Shown here: positions 45,199 through 58,755 of the stretch, in pieces | Layout: each line of letters opens with the position of its first letter | How positions within the stretch are numbered: position 1 is the stretch's first letter | Made by a program: the position numbers and the translations under genes | Assembly (NCBI GenBank): GCA_018296165.2 | Contig: JACKQL020000036.1 | Span: forward strand, 248,001-312,000 | DNA length: 64,000 bases | From: Termitomyces sp. T153 | Lineage: Eukaryota > Basidiomycota > Agaricomycetes > Agaricales > Lyophyllaceae | Direction of reading: 5' to 3' | The notes under the pieces: generated by a model | The model's database searches: none | Seen by the model: the letters and a program-made list of their open reading frames with translations, nothing else | What the model was told of the DNA's origin: nothing

Positions 45199-45843
45199 AT
45201 GACCACTACCGCCTCGAGCATCGTTTTTGACGATATCTTCACCATTAATGCCATCGACAAAGAGGGAAAAAAGTTCGACCGAGGTCCGCGTGATTCTCCT
45301 TGACATCTCCCATCCGACTTGACCACTACCGTAGTATCGCGTCTCTATGCACATTCTAAAAATTACGAGATGGACCTCACATTAGACTATAACGTTGAGC
45401 TATTCCCTCTTCAAAACGAAGATAGTTTTGCTCTTGCTCTCGCCACGTCCCTCGCACGAGGTGGTGCACCTCCTGGTGCAAGTACTACCGATGGCACTGA
45501 GGATACAACGGATGAAAAGGAACGCGATGTCTGGAGGCCAGATGGCAAGGGCCGGAGAGGACTTGAAGATGACTATGACTATGTCATGTATGGCAAGGTC
45601 AGCACCGAAATGCATGAATATCACCACGCCACTCATCACTGCATATCAAGGTATACAAATTTGATGGAGGAACAACAGAGATTGTGTATGCTTTCCAACC
45701 CTTCCTTGAGATTCCACATATTGACATGTTAAAGGACTGCGTATGCGTCATTTGGTGGACTTCTCATGTCACTCACAGGATCCTTCCGGCATCTGACGAG
45801 CATCGTCCTGGGCGACCCGATATACCTTCTCGTGCGGAAATAG
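45199..45843 (+). CDS. RPB8: RNA polymerases I, II and III common subunit Rpb8 (RPABC3)
   Basis: Exons 45199-45283, 45335-45597, 45651-45685, 45735-45843; 163 aa in frame. Matches the family from end to end: FDDIFTINAIDKEGKKFDRVSRLYAHSKNYEMDLTLDYNVELFPL, FALALATSL, DYDYVMYGKVYKFDGG, and YASFGGLLMSLTGSFRHL...LGDPIYLLVRK at the C-terminus. An OB-fold subunit shared by all three nuclear polymerases. The loop between residues about 75 and 110 is Gly/Asp/Glu-rich, as is usual for the disordered loop of this protein. Confidence 0.94.
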
Positions 45844-45981
45844 TAGTCTTGTATCGGCAGGACTGGACAATTGTCAGGCATAAATATAGATAAATGTAAT
45901 TGTAGGGTGCGATTCAGGCCACATGTAAATTCAAGCACGGGACGAGGCAAAGAAAGGTATCATCATTAAGTGAAGCGCACA

Positions 45982-47315
45982 TTAGCCAGCTCTGAGTCCT
46001 CGCAATTTGCCAATGACGTCGGCAACATCAGCAGTCTTCGTCTGGCCGACTGACATTCCCAAGAAACGCCGGCCAACGACCTTGATATCCACTTCGACCG
46101 CTGGGTTGTTTATGTTGTCATCGGTACAAGAAGAGGGCAAAAACTTCTGTCCGATCGATTGTGGTATATCTTGGCAACTGACTCCAAAAAAGTGGGTCAG
46201 TTTGGCCGCCCGGCGACGGCGCTCGCTGAACGATGACGATGGGAAGAAAGGTGAAGGTGTTTCCTCAATATCCGGTGCCATGTCCGATGGTGTGTTTGAC
46301 CGATCCAATGAGGTAGACCAACTTTGACTCGTTTCGACGAAAAGAGACGAGTCAGAATTAGAACGACGTCGTATCGACCCAATTGATGGATGTACATCTG
46401 CTGAGACAATGGTGGACAGAGAATCACGACGATCAGTCGAATGGCAGTGAATGTGACCATTTCCATGGACCACGTCTACGGGAGCCTCACTACCAAAGAC
46501 CTATAGCCGATAGGGGTAAATTACCAGATAGCGCCACAAAAGGCTGTTAAACCAACCTGCACAATTTTCCGTGCTCGCCTTAAGGCGACAAGTTTCTGCT
46601 GGTCAGACAATTGGGGTTCTGCACGAAGATTGTGGATGTGCCGATCGCGGGCGTCGTGGACGGTCAAGGGCCTGTCGCCTGTCGTCCATAAAGATGGAGA
46701 ACGCCTGAGGCGTCGTAGGCTAGCTTGCATCATATTGTACCCCAAATCAATACTCTTACGCTGTTGTTGGGACTTTTCGCGGCGAGAAGAGTGTATTGAG
46801 CTGCGATGTGTACTTGGAGTTGGAGGTGGGGAGCTGTAGTGGCTGACATCTATAAAAGGAGTGGCTTGTTGGGAAGACAAAGCTTCATCAACATCGTAAA
46901 CCCGGTTTTGTCTGTGCGACGCGATATTATTAGGTCCCGACGAATTTACATCAAACGATACCGAGCGTGTCGGGAACATGGAAGAGACGGTCACATTGTT
47001 CGAGGCGCCATAGTCGATGCTGAGGCTTCGATTTGAGCCTAGATGTTTTGACTGTGAGCTCTTGGGCGAGGTTTGTGGAATCGAAGAAATAAGAGGCGAG
47101 GTGGCTGAGGATGAGCTTGCGCTAGAAGGCAGAAGTGGCGAATCAAGGGGATGACTTGACAATGACGTGTTGTGACCCGTATTAGAAGCACTGCTTGACA
47201 CTAAGTCCCGGATATCTTCCATATTCTTGAAATTAATCGAATGAGCGCAAGGGGAGAAAACTGGTCGCAATGATGAGGAAAACCGTTTTTTATCTCGTCG
47301 TCCCGTTGACGCCAT
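45982..47315 (-). CDS. Unknown Ser-rich protein
   Basis: Exons complement 46557-47315 and 45982-46500; 425 aa. Mostly low-complexity Ser/Pro/His sequence, likely disordered, with blocks of basic residues (SLRRLRRSPSLW). A conserved-looking C-terminal region reads RRRAAKLTHFFGVSCQDI, then VDIKVVGRRFLGMSVGQTKTADVADVIGKLRGLRAG. I have seen similar AAKL..FFGV segments in fungal regulatory proteins but cannot name the family. No membrane segment or signal peptide. Confidence 0.7.
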
Positions 47316-47719
47316 CGAGACGCGGGGAATGACGGGTGCTCTTGTAGTATTGTGTGTATAGAAAGACTGTCATGAATGTTAACTGAAATGCTGAGCCTGC
47401 AAAATGATCAAAAGCTTGGAAAGAGTTGCTGGACCTAGATCGCGATGTGGACAACCCGTCCTGACCTTGTATCAACCTTCCATCGAGTCACGGCTACATA
47501 GATGATATAAAATTAATCCGTTGCCCGTCACCACACCAGAAAAGTATCACGCGATACCTATACACATATAACTTAATCTTAAAACATCCAAATACAGGGT
47601 ATACAGTATAGTCTAAGTTATTCGATTACAATAGCAGTACTCCTACCTGGTTTTCGTTCCTCCAACCTGGATTACTTTCCGATAGATTATGCATGCAAAT
47701 GATGTATGGATGATGAACT
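47316..47719. other. Intergenic region, no gene seen
   Basis: About 400 bp between the start of the Ser-rich protein gene and the stop of the Arf-GEF gene, both on the minus strand. Presumably 5' UTR/promoter of the former and 3' UTR of the latter. Nothing else recognised. Confidence 0.4.
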
Positions 47720-50700
47720 TCATGACTTTGGGTTGGTAACTTGTTGGTTATGTCGTCCAAAACGTGCCTTCAGTTGAAAATCTGATGGAAGTCTCACTAA
47801 AGATACACGCTGTGCACAACGAGTCTGATTCCAATCCTCTGCTTCTTCATCTGGGGCTTCAGAAGCAGGATAGATCTTCTCGTTTGACAGCAAGTCCCTA
47901 CTTGAATGCGGTGACCCGACTCGGGAACAAGGTAGAGGCAAAGTTGAGCTATGTCTCAGCGGCTCTAGGTCACCATCATATGCGGTGTGCGAATGGACAG
48001 AGGAAGATGCGCTAGGTGGGGGAGAATCAAAGAGATGATTAGTACCAAGGTACTTCGATGGTGCCTCCTCCGATGACGGCCAGTCAGGCCCAAAATCCAT
48101 GGCTGAATAGAATGATTCGCCTAAAGAGGACTCGGATTTGCGACTCGGAGATGAATCAAACGAATGCGAGAAAACAGAGTCTTTCGGAATAAGATGAATA
48201 TCGATAGGATCGGAAGCGGGTTGAGAAAAGGTCATGCGAGGAACTATCTTGTGTCGATTTTGAAGCTTTTCGGTAGCAGCTTGAAGAGCAATAGTCTTTG
48301 CTCGACGCCAGGAGCGCCATTCGGATGCAATGTCATCAGAGAGAACATCGCGATGACAACTGAGTCGTGTGATTTCAAGCCGTGCTTGAACAACACGCTG
48401 TGCGAGGTCTTGTACAGCAACCAAGAGCTGATCTCGTGTGGACTTCTGAAATGGAGTCAGGGTCGCAATGTTCCGAGCAAGTCTCAAGTTGGTATCAAGT
48501 TGCGCTTGGGCAGAGGCTATACGCGAATCCAAATCATCTATCTTGGATTGTATGATGGACGTGCGCGAGGGAAGGCGAGAGGTTTCCCTCCGTAGTGAAG
48601 CTTCATGCGGATGAGAAAATTTGGAGCTCGCGTCAGCCGGTGGCACTTGTTGGCCATTAGATGTCATGAATCCTGCAGCCAAGTCGGCTTTGACTTCGTC
48701 AAAAGTTGCTTTGAACTGTTCTGCTCCATCAATTTCGGGTGCTGTGGGTACTTCAAGATCCACATTCTCGGTATTCGTTACAACCAGCTTCCGATTTGGT
48801 ATTGGTCGTGATTCTATCAATGCGGTATCATTTGATAACATCTTCATGAGGTCGCAAGGGGTATCGTCGTTCCAAATATGAGGTTTGATTGATCGAGTCT
48901 GTAAATCATGGAGATGGGAAGTGGCCGCTGCTACACCCGTCAGTTGCACATCTGTTTTCGACATTTCTGGCGGCCGCATCCGCACTCCAGCAGTCTTAAA
49001 GGCACTGGCATAATTGATCCCGGCAATCCATTCATTCAATTCCTTTTCAGTTGATGCTTGCAGGAGGAGTTGTCGACCGTTAGAAAGTACAAAACGAAAA
49101 GTGTTGTCATGCTACATAACTAATCAGTCTAGTCAGAAACCTTTTGACAGAACGCTCACTCTGGTATAAGACTTGTCGTACACCGCAACTGCACCTCGTA
49201 CTGACAAGAGTTCGTCGGGCCGTAGAAAACCAGATCGAGGGTGAAGTTTCTGTTTTTCCGGAGATGACGAAAGCAAGAAATTTGCCCAGGACAAATCGCG
49301 GAAGAAAAGGAGCTGTGATCCTGTCAATACGACACTCCAGTATTTCCATTTACGATTTGCGGCTTTCCTTCCCCCTTCGAGAACATCCTTCCTGCTGAGA
49401 AGTCCCACTTTGGTCAATTTCAAGGACCATATTTCTCCAGCCGGGATTGGTGTAACGGCGGGAGTAGTGACTCCGCTGCTTCCTGATGAACCTGCAATGC
49501 CAGAAATGGTTCCTTTGCTGAAGAAAGGAGAACTTCGACCGGTATCAGCAACAGAGACTTCTACTTGATTTGCCATTGCAAACGACCGTTGCAACTGCGC
49601 CTCGTCCCAAGGTCCAGCAGTGCCTTCATAAAAGTACGGGTTCTCTCTTGGAATTAAAGAGTCAACATCAATGCGAAGAGGCCCGAGAAGATCCTATGGC
49701 GGGGACATGAAGATAATTTTTCACTGAGGTCAAGTAGGACTCAGAACGTACATTGGCAATGAGATAATATGGATCGATCTTGGTCGCTTTCAGAATTGGG
49801 GTGGAAGAAGCGACTATTGAATTCGCACTTGCGGTTGTTGAGTGACTGTAGCCTTCAGCGATACCACGCTGTCCATTGAAATCCAATGGATCCTCAATAA
49901 ATATGAAGGGGGCAAATACGATATTGTCATAGAAGCACTAAACAAGAGTGCGTGAGAGAAATCTACACCTGACTCGATCCAGGTCTTACTATCAAGACCT
50001 CTGGAAAAATACCAGGGAGTTGTGTGTTCTTGAGGTAATCTGTCTTGGACATTTTCCGCTTATTCGATTTATTGAACGCGTCAGTGTGCAACATAATTAA
50101 GCTGAAGGCCAAGATATAAGGATGGTCTAACAATTTGACTCAGTGTGACAAAAGCTTTGAAATGACCCTTCATTACCATCTGACGAGAACAAGGAAGGAT
50201 TGCATTGGAGGTATCGCTTGGCAAAGGTTTCGATAACCCTGTCAATTTGTTGTGTTTCGCGTGGAAGGCCAACATCCATCAACAACTTTCGTAGAGCAAC
50301 ATCAAGAGGATCGCCAACGAAATCAAATTCCCTGATATAAACTCGAAGAGCTTGAGCATAAAAAGCCTCAGAACTAATGGCGCATGTGTCATTTGGTAAG
50401 AATGCACAGTCGAGATATATTTTTTACCTTGAGGCTAGGATCCCCGCTACTTCCGCCTTACTCACAGTTGCTCGGAGTCGTCTCAGATATTGAAAAGGCT
50501 CTTCATTATCGGAGGGGAGAGGTATCGTAACAGAAGCTTCCTCCTTGTCGACTGATAGTCCTGACAACGGACGGGAGGTGGGTGACTCAGCCGAAGGGAG
50601 AAATATCCTTTGCCGTCCCTTAGACGTGCTGACGAGAGTAGGAGAAATTGTTTGGGGACGCGCAAACGCAGGGTGGCCGGATAGGCGAGGGAGCGAGGGT

Positions 50701-51947
50701 AAAGATGGAGATGAGCTCGAAAACCAACCCAACGAGAGACGATTCAGAAGAGGGGGATTAGTTTGAGCGCGTGGTCTGCATTTTGGAGCATTCTCTTCAC
50801 TGACAATTGGCCCGTGAACAGGCCCTGCGGACTGTTGGGTTAAAGGAAGGGAAGGAACGGACGGGGAAGGTGTAATTTGAGGAAGGTCTCCTTTTATCTC
50901 TGATGGTGGTAGCCTCAGAGAGGAGTGCGCGGAATGGCTTCGTGAGAGACCGCGAGTGTGAGCGCCCTTCTGTTTTATAACAGTGGAATTCGATGGCGAA
51001 GTAATGGTGATGTCCATGTTGAACGGCGATATGAGAGGTGGCACTGGAAGTTGGGACGACTGGGATGTTGGAGTGTGTTCCATCGAGGGAGGATCGACTT
51101 GCACATCTTGAGGCTGTAATTTTCTACGTGGCCAAAATGATGTTTTCCTCGCTAAACCTTTAGAAGTGAAATGAAAGGGAGATGGTGTCGAAGGGGGGTC
51201 CAGATGCTCCTGTCTTTCTCGATTCTTGACTTTCGCATCGTTCTTACCGATGGTGAGTAGAGTCGACCCATTAAACGAAATACCTCTATTCCGTCTATAC
51301 TCAGTGTAGGTGTTTGGATCCAATGACACTGTAGCCCCAAGCTTTTGCGCGCTCTTGCTTTTGCGAAGTCTTGACTGAGTAACCCAGGGACGTGAGGGAG
51401 ACGGAGGCGAAGTCAATGCAGCGGTGTTGATTTCATTGGAAGACGAGGACGATGATGAAGTACGTGGAAGGATGGGAGAAAGTCCTACTTCCAGAGAAGC
51501 TTGTGCAAGAGCGGAGGTGGACTGTCGGGATGGGATAGACCGGACGGTCGAGGACACAGTTCGCAGGGGTGCACTCCTCAAGATACTGTCTGCTGATATG
51601 CTTGGTCCCGGACGCTGGCTAGCAGATAGAGCGGGTCCGTCTGCAGGGATCGGAGGGAGGTCTTTCTCGACTACATAGAAGCTGGAACGGGCGGTGGAAG
51701 AGAGAGTTCCATGCTCGTCTGCTCCAGTTTGTACATCCAATGTGCTCTGGCGGGACAGACTATTCGAGGTTGGGCTACGCTTTTTCCAGAGGGGGAATGA
51801 GAAGAAATGGGTGGTGGTGGTGGTGGTGGTGACGACCTCTGTGCGCGTTGTGGTTGTTTCAGCAAGGATGGAAGAATGGTCGTAAGGAGGACTGTGGATG
51901 GATGGAGGAGGAGACTGCCTGGCCAGTTTAGCAGATCGTCCTACCAT
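47720..51947 (-). CDS. Sec7-PH Arf guanine-nucleotide exchange factor (SYT1/EFA6-like)
   Basis: Exons complement 50428-51947, 50177-50373, 49990-50126, 49752-49937, 49160-49693, 47720-49111; 1,321 aa in frame. A long Ser/Pro/Thr-rich N-terminus (about 1-480) precedes a Sec7 domain (about 490-680): EAFYAQALRVYIREFDFVG, GLPRETQQIDRV with the glutamic-finger Glu at about 546, then LAFSLIMLHTDAFNKSNKRK. A PH domain follows (about 750-880: GEIWSLKLTKVGLLSRKD, KWKYWSVVLTGSQLLFFRD, NTFRFVLSNGRQLLLQA). A coiled-coil region (IIQSKIDDLDSRIASAQAQL) precedes a disordered tail. The domain order matches fungal SYT1 and animal EFA6, which load GTP on Arf proteins at membranes. Confidence 0.9.
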
Positions 51948-52043
51948 GGATGTCGCAGAGGTTATCCGAGTGACGACAACGTGAATAAGTATTTACAGCA
52001 ACATGACCAATCTAACACCACTATCGATCAATCCCACATGGTA

Positions 52044-54118
52044 CTACCCAACCTTACGTCCCTCTCGTTTCCGCTGTTTGTGGATTGCCTGCCTCTTCGC
52101 TTCCAGCACAGCTCGCTGCAAGGTGTCAGCATGACCTTGTTGAAAGAAAACAAAACCCTCACCTCGTTGTCCCGCTTCTTCTGGCTGTACTTCATCTTTT
52201 CGTACAATTTCCTCTGCTTGTTGCTCATCATCATCTTGTTCATGTCCTTTTCCGCATCCTCCACAGTCTCTTCTATAGCCTTCTTCTTAGACACCTTACG
52301 TGACTTTTTGACCTCTCTCTCGAATGTGCCAAAGTCCACTCCCGCCGCCTCCGCCGCCAGTTCTGCTGCTCTCAGTGTAATTGGGTCCTCAGAAGAAGCT
52401 GCAACCTCAGCAGCAGCCTTCAATGCAGTTTTATCCGCTTCCGCTTCCTCTTCTTCCTCTTCCTCTTCCTCTTCTTCAAGCTCCTCGTCTTCACTTTCCT
52501 CCGCAGCCTCGCCTTCACCTGTAAGTCCAGCCGTAGGGTCGTAGGCTCCTTGGGCCTCGCCAAAAGGACTTAAATGAGGTAAAAGAGTCTTGCCCTGTCC
52601 GTAAGGCTCCTCAAGCATAATTTTCCCTGCGTTGATACAGTCAACCACCCACTGCGGTTGCACATATTTCCTCCGTAGTCTCCGTTCTCTTTCGTCGCTG
52701 GTCTCGTCTGTCCTGGTGACCAGGGGCCGATCAATAATGACATGAGTAATTGAGTCGTCCGATTCCTCAATAGGAGAGCCGCTGCCGGAGGATGCAGGCC
52801 ACCCTATCCGACCACCGAATGACCGCACAAGGAATTCAAAGATTGGCCGAGATGTTTCTCGTGATAACCAGAAAGTGTAAGGAGCAAATAGCGTCATAGA
52901 GAGCGATGGAGGGAGATCAGTTAGCGACCTAAGAGTAGGAAGCGAGGCGGAGGTCTGCTGGTCGGAAGTTGAAGGATGTACAACGAAGTCCTCCTCGACT
53001 TCCTCCACGTTAGTCTCGGACATTTCGACATCTTCATCCGAAACTGTGCCCGCAGCATGAATGGTTTTGATGGCTTGACGAACGTCCTTGCTAGAAATTG
53101 TCCGCCCGTTAATCTCAACTGTTTTGGTTTTGGTCGAGGTAGTGGTAGCATTCGTTTTAACAGTATCTTGCAAACTGAATGCACCTACACCAGCGCCTCC
53201 CTCATCCTTTTTTAAGTCTAGCGGTGGGGGGTAGACGAGACCATTGTCGGTGAAAAGTTTGAAGAAAACAAATCCGAGCAATGTCTGATAAAGCTCCAAA
53301 AACGTCAACATGACACGGACATCCACATCTGCGGGAATCTGAAGGCCGTTAACAACAGGGTGTAGAACGAAAGTTATCGCCTACGTTTTGCGTAAATTGG
53401 TAGGGAACAAGCCACGTAACGCTTTGGTCCATTACTTCTGCCTGGTAGTAAACACCTTTTATCGATAGAAATGCCTTGCGCAGCGAGCGTGAGTGCATCA
53501 CATAAAGTTGCCATTCCGCGGATAGTCGGGCACAATTCTCAATGAGTTCTGGTGGCACGCGAGAGTTCGACGGCAAAGAAGCAAATAAAAAGACCATGCA
53601 CAGTGCATCATCTATATCTCGTACAGCGTCAATAAATGACGGGTATCTAAAATAATTAGACATCGAAAAATTCGAGACCTGACATATTACTCACCTCTCC
53701 TTTATAATGTGATCCAGACGATAGACTGGTTTATTTTCCTCCAGCGACTTCGCACTACTCCATTCACCACGACCCAACGCACGAGACAATTTCTTGGCAA
53801 AGGCTTTGTGTTCTCGCAGCTTTTTGAGAACTGGTTCGTGAGCAAGATATACAATGTCTTTAGCGTAATAGAATGACGTGGGCGCAGATGATCCCTTGTT
53901 TGCCTTTTTCCTGTTGCGCGGTTCACGAGGGAAAATACCTGAATTGAGAGAATCGAGAGTCAACCAGTGTAATAAGTACATCATTACAGGAACCCACCCT
54001 TCAAGATACACAATCTCCGGAAGTCCGCAAGTGAGCATTGGAGCTTTTTGACAGCAGCAGAACGAGTAACATAAGCCTTCGCCGCACCTGCCTTTCCTTT
54101 CTGCTTTAGCCGACCCAT
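52044..54118 (-). CDS. NOP7: Pescadillo homologue, NOP7 (ribosome biogenesis)
   Basis: Exons complement 53998-54118, 53695-53938, 53385-53646, 52163-53338, 52044-52115; 624 aa in frame. N-terminus [21 protein letters not shown], then [34 protein letters not shown] and [35 protein letters not shown], all typical. A BRCT domain lies at about 357-465 ([12 protein letters not shown] near its end). It is followed by an acidic tract (a Glu run encoded near 52450-52490) and a basic [16 protein letters not shown] tail. It acts with Erb1 and Ytm1 in 60S subunit maturation in the nucleolus. Divergent from the Sm-D2 gene across 99 bp. Confidence 0.93.
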
Positions 54119-54217
54119 AGCGTTAGAGGTACGGTGGATTCAGGTCAACCAGATCCAAAAAGTTTTTGTTTGGAGTTGCCAAACAACCGATCTCAACTTT
54201 CCACAAGAACAGTGAAG

Positions 54218-54817
54218 ATGAGGTGAGTGGTCTTTGCTCTCAGTGTTGAATATTATCTACATAGCCTCGCTCAGTCAATACGTCCATATACCGAAATCTG
54301 AATTGGACGAAGCGCAGCTCCGACAGTTGGAAGAGCATGAGATCTCTCAGGGACCGCTCTCTGTCCTGCAACAGGCTGTTCGAAACCATGCCCAGGTCCT
54401 CATCTCGCTACGGAATAACAAGAAGCTCCTTGCTCGCGTGAAAGCATTTGATCGACACAGTAACATGGTAAATGGTGTTTGTCTATCACTGAGTCAGGCT
54501 AATCGCGTGAGCAAGGTTCTCGAAAATGTCAAGGAGGTCAGATACAATACCTCTACACCAGCCTCTCTGTCATGTTAACACTGCAATTTAGATGTGGACT
54601 GAGGTCCCCAAGGGAAAGAATAAGAAACCTGTGAACAAGGATCGGTATATCAGTAAAATGTTTCTCCGGTACGAGTCAGGGCTTGTCTTGGTTAAACAAG
54701 TATTGATAATCACTCTGTTCAAAGTGGCGACTCCGTTATTCTCAGTAAGCATGGTTCCCAGAAAATATCAATTTCAGAGAATTGACTACGTCCCTAGTCC
54801 TTCGCAACCAAGCATAG
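54218..54817 (+). CDS. SMD2: Small nuclear ribonucleoprotein Sm D2
   Basis: Exons 54218-54222, 54275-54467, 54516-54536, 54592-54668, 54725-54744, 54798-54817; 111 aa. Six exons for a tiny protein, four of them 21 nt or shorter. Product: [14 protein letters not shown]..., Sm1 motif [48 protein letters not shown], Sm2 motif [19 protein letters not shown]. It forms part of the heptameric Sm ring on spliceosomal snRNAs. The intron acceptor of exon 2 was chosen at TCAG (54274) because an earlier TAG (54264) would break the frame. Confidence 0.93.
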
Positions 54818-55001
54818 CTCCCAAAGTGGCACGTTTGTCGTTTCACGCGAAACCGTTGTAAGTCGCACAGTGTGGCATACTATTCTTAATGCATGCACGC
54901 TTTTCAAGGCATAATAGAATATGAGAGTACCACGGGTGTGCATTTGAAAAGAATTTTTATGATTTGTATTCTACATATCTTGAACTTACAACTGATAATC
55001 G

Positions 55002-58000
55002 TCAATAAAACCTGCTACGCATTTCCTCCAGTCTAATGTCTTCGATCTCCTTAATTGCATCAAAAACTGCACCGAGGCTGACCCATCCGAAACTTTCTCC
55101 GCCAAACGAGCTACGTTCCACGATAGAAAGCTTCCAAGCAAGCCATGCCCTTTGTAGATACTCTTCTGGATTTTCGTCGTTCCCGCCTGCCAACTCTTCT
55201 CGTACGCTACGGACAAGAATGTCAGTGTGCTCTCTAAGCTTGGCTATCATGTCCGTACGCAGTCTTGGCTGCGAAGTTTTTTGAACGATTGTTCCGACCA
55301 CTGCTTCTTCTTCCGTGAGCGGCCGGTGATACGAGAGGCTGTAAGTGGTGCAGATAGAGGTTAAACCAGAAATGTATGTGTGAAACAGCCCCTTGACTTG
55401 TTCAACTGTCTCCGCAGGAAATTGTTGAGATGTATCAATGTATTCATTAATCCGATCTTGTACGACTTGCACAAGTTCACCATCGTCATCCGTCAGAAGA
55501 AGGTTAGTATCCAGTGCGTTGGATATTTCATCCATCATCCGTCTGTTCGATTGTTGCCGACGTGGACGTCTGCCGGGGTTCAGATTTGCAGGGAGTGTGA
55601 TATCTCGAAAGAGTCGTCCAATCGCTCGTTGACTCTGGTAATATCGAGCTGAATCAAGGTCAACAGTTTCTGGGGCATTCCAGTCTGGCTTTTCGCTGAA
55701 AAGAGGCTTGGGTATTTTGTCTACGGCAACCGGATTACCAGACTTGGGATAGTCGACTGCATCACTGTGCAAGTTCGACAATGACATACACTTTTCGTCA
55801 AATATTCCTTTTTCGCTCTGGTCGGCAATGATGAGCCAATTTATCGCGATAATTCCAACGACCTTAAAAGTGAGACGTACGTTAGCAACTTATTCTAGAC
55901 TCGGAAGTAATATCTACAAACATCGCTGTTGATGTAGTCCACCACGAATTCAGCAACATCCTTCATGGTGCTTCGGCGATCCAGAAGCTTCTTTTGAGCT
56001 GGTGCGTACACGGCTGGTTTGTGCGTTTTCAGACCACCAAAATGAGGAACACTGTTCAACGGAATGAGGTTATAAACATCGCCGTCCAGGTCACCTCCCC
56101 CCAGGCATGAGGGCATTGGGCGGGAGCCTGAACAATGCAATCATGAGATCTTGTGCAAGAGAACGGCAGAAAAAATACCTAGCACACTGAAGACAACAGT
56201 ATTGAATAATGGCTCTTGAGCAAAACATGAATTCTTTGGTGGTTCTCCGATAGCATGCACAACCTGCACATCACCTGGATGGATAGTCGGAGAACGAGAA
56301 ATTATCACGGGCCCTTCAAGATACATGGTGGGACCTCCGATGGGTTTGACACAGGCAAAGATTTCTCCCTCTTGAAGAAACTTATGGACATCAGCGACAC
56401 CTACTAAGGTCCATGCATCTGGAATGGGTATGCGAGCATGGTTTTTTAGAAGACGCAAGACGTGGTGTATGGCAGAGCCCATCATTTGTCGATAGAAATT
56501 GTTATCTAATTCGTCGGCCACGTTCAATTTTGCTAGACTCAGCATCACCGACGTAAGTCGAAAAGAAGCACCCAGACCGTACGTCTCTAGCAACCGTGCA
56601 GCTCGTTCAAGTGATCGCGCCGACTGTTCTGCTTCGTGCACAGCTTGATCCTGAAAGTACTTGAAGACCTCATATTTGACTCCAAGATTCTCGAGAAGCA
56701 TGATGAGAGGACGATTAAGAAAGTAGGAACCTGGCTTGTCGAAAGCTTGCGCAATTTCAATCTCACGCGAAGTATCTTCGAATTTAATCATAGACGGTCG
56801 GAGGCAGATTGCACGACCACCCAGGGTGTGATCAACACTAAGCATACCCTTTGACCCTTGAAAACGGATCTGGAGCGCCCGGGAGTAGCCTCTCCTATCG
56901 CGGCCGCGCCGACGAATAGATCTCAGCTTTTTTGAAACCTCCATGGCTAGTTCTCTGGATATCGTTCCAGCACCATCGGTGAAGCAATACTTCCCTGTCG
57001 CTGTCTCTACATTAAGATCTTCAATGTGAAGGACTTCTTCAGGTTGAATAGTGACCGATACATCAGTCGCTGTAAAAGCTTGAGAGATTCGTGCCCCATA
57101 TCTCGCGGGACAAAACATGAGTGTTTTGTCAAAGGACAGATTATCGAAAGAGCCTATGCTCTGAATGATGCTACGTGCATCAACATATCCATGATCAGGG
57201 TCGCGGAAAGGCTTGACGAACCTAGACATGACCTTATAAATATCTCGGCATGACCTTACACTTTAACGACTACTTGCCATACTGCGTGTTCTTTCAGCGC
57301 TGATTGGGAATAGGCGAGGAAGTCGAATTTTCTTCCAGCAATATGCAAGCCTTGCAGTAGAATTGGACCGGCCCGAGTCTTGACAAAGTCCCGCCCATCG
57401 ACGTCTCGGTCAAATCGGTAGTGTAGTCGGCCTTCATCGACGAAACTGACTCGCAGAAACGATTCGTGATGATCGGGGTGATATCTGCGAATAATTCTGT
57501 TGGACCTTTCTAAATGAGGTCCACTCAATCGCATGGTGGTTGGCGTAACTTCGACATGATAAGCCTCGAAGAGACTAGGATCGATAGACCGAAGACTGAA
57601 TGAAGGTGGATGAGCCTCCAAGTCCCTCTGGGCCCGAAGAAAGCACTCTAAAATGGTCTCTGGCTCCTCTGAGTCATACCATAACTTGAGGGCTTCTTGC
57701 CCAAAGTGGGCTAGCACTGCTGCTGCATGTCTTTTGCCCTTTGACGTCGTGAGAGCTGCTATATAGGGCATGAGAGAAAGCATCTCAGTCATGTCGACCG
57801 ACAAGCCCCTCAAGAGTGATTCGATTTGAAAGGCAATGCACCAATTTGAAGATTGCAGCCAACGCTCCAATTTCTTCGCAACATGCGGCGCGAAAAGACC
57901 ACGCTGCTCGCTAAGGTATTCTGTATCGTTGATGTGATGAATTTTCGCTTCCTTACAAAGCTGAAGAAACGTTTGTAAGTCTCTGGAGGATTTGCAAACG

Positions 58001-58755
58001 AAACGCAGCGCAAGGGAAACATAAGGTGAGAGACGTGCATGTTCTAGTAAAGGGAGAGAAGAGAGACGGATGCGAGGCTTGTCATCCGCAAGAGGTTCGG
58101 ATTCAAAGGCCGGCGGTGTTTCTAGAGTCAAGAGAATCACCGGATCCCCCGAATATGATGTGTGAACCGATTTGGTTTTGAGGTTGCTAAATCGGATAAC
58201 GATGGCCAAGGTGGTATCGCTCTGCCGAGGAATCTTGATCCTAAGTTCCCTTCGTTCATCGTTGAAAGAAAGGTGGCAACTTTGAGGCGAGTGCTCCCAC
58301 TCGATTGAAAAGATGGAATCCCTGCATTCCCATCCAAACTGCAAAGCCCTAATTGAAACCTTTTCTTCCTGAAAGACACGCTCTATCCTGTTTTTCTCCT
58401 CGAGAGCAGCAGGATCTATGTAAGGGCGTCTAGCAATACTTTGCACAATCTCGGGACGGGCCATATGACGGCTCATTGCAAAGTGAACCCGTCGACCACC
58501 GATCATGAAAGAGAAGTTGGTAGCGTTTGCATACTCGTCCAGAAATTGTTGCCCTATCTGTTGGCTGGGTAAAGTCAACGTACCACAGCCAGAATGCTGG
58601 TGATGCCCCTTCTTATCTTTGTAAAGATTGACATGGAAATTGAGCGGTGTTGAAGAATATGGAGAGTAGCGTGGGCCGTGAAGTATCGTGCTCAGCTCAT
58701 TCGTAAGATCCTTTTGTGTAACGTTGAAACTGATGTTACGCATGAAGACTTCCAT
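55002..58755 (-). CDS. RNA-dependent RNA polymerase (RNA silencing type) with N-terminal RRM-like domain
   Basis: Exons complement 57278-58755, 56179-57221, 55922-56127, 55002-55862; 1,195 aa in frame. Start chosen at MEVFMRNISFNVT, the beginning of an RRM-like domain; an upstream in-frame ATG (58930-58932) would add 59 residues. The RdRP core contains FTDGAGTISRELAMEV, IRFQGSKGMLSVD, SRPMPSCLGGGDLDGD with the catalytic DLDGD at 853-857, and INSDVVGIIAINWLIIAD. The first intron starts with GC (complement 57277). The family makes double-stranded RNA for quelling-type silencing of repeats. It lies 26 kb from the retrotransposon pile. Confidence 0.92.
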
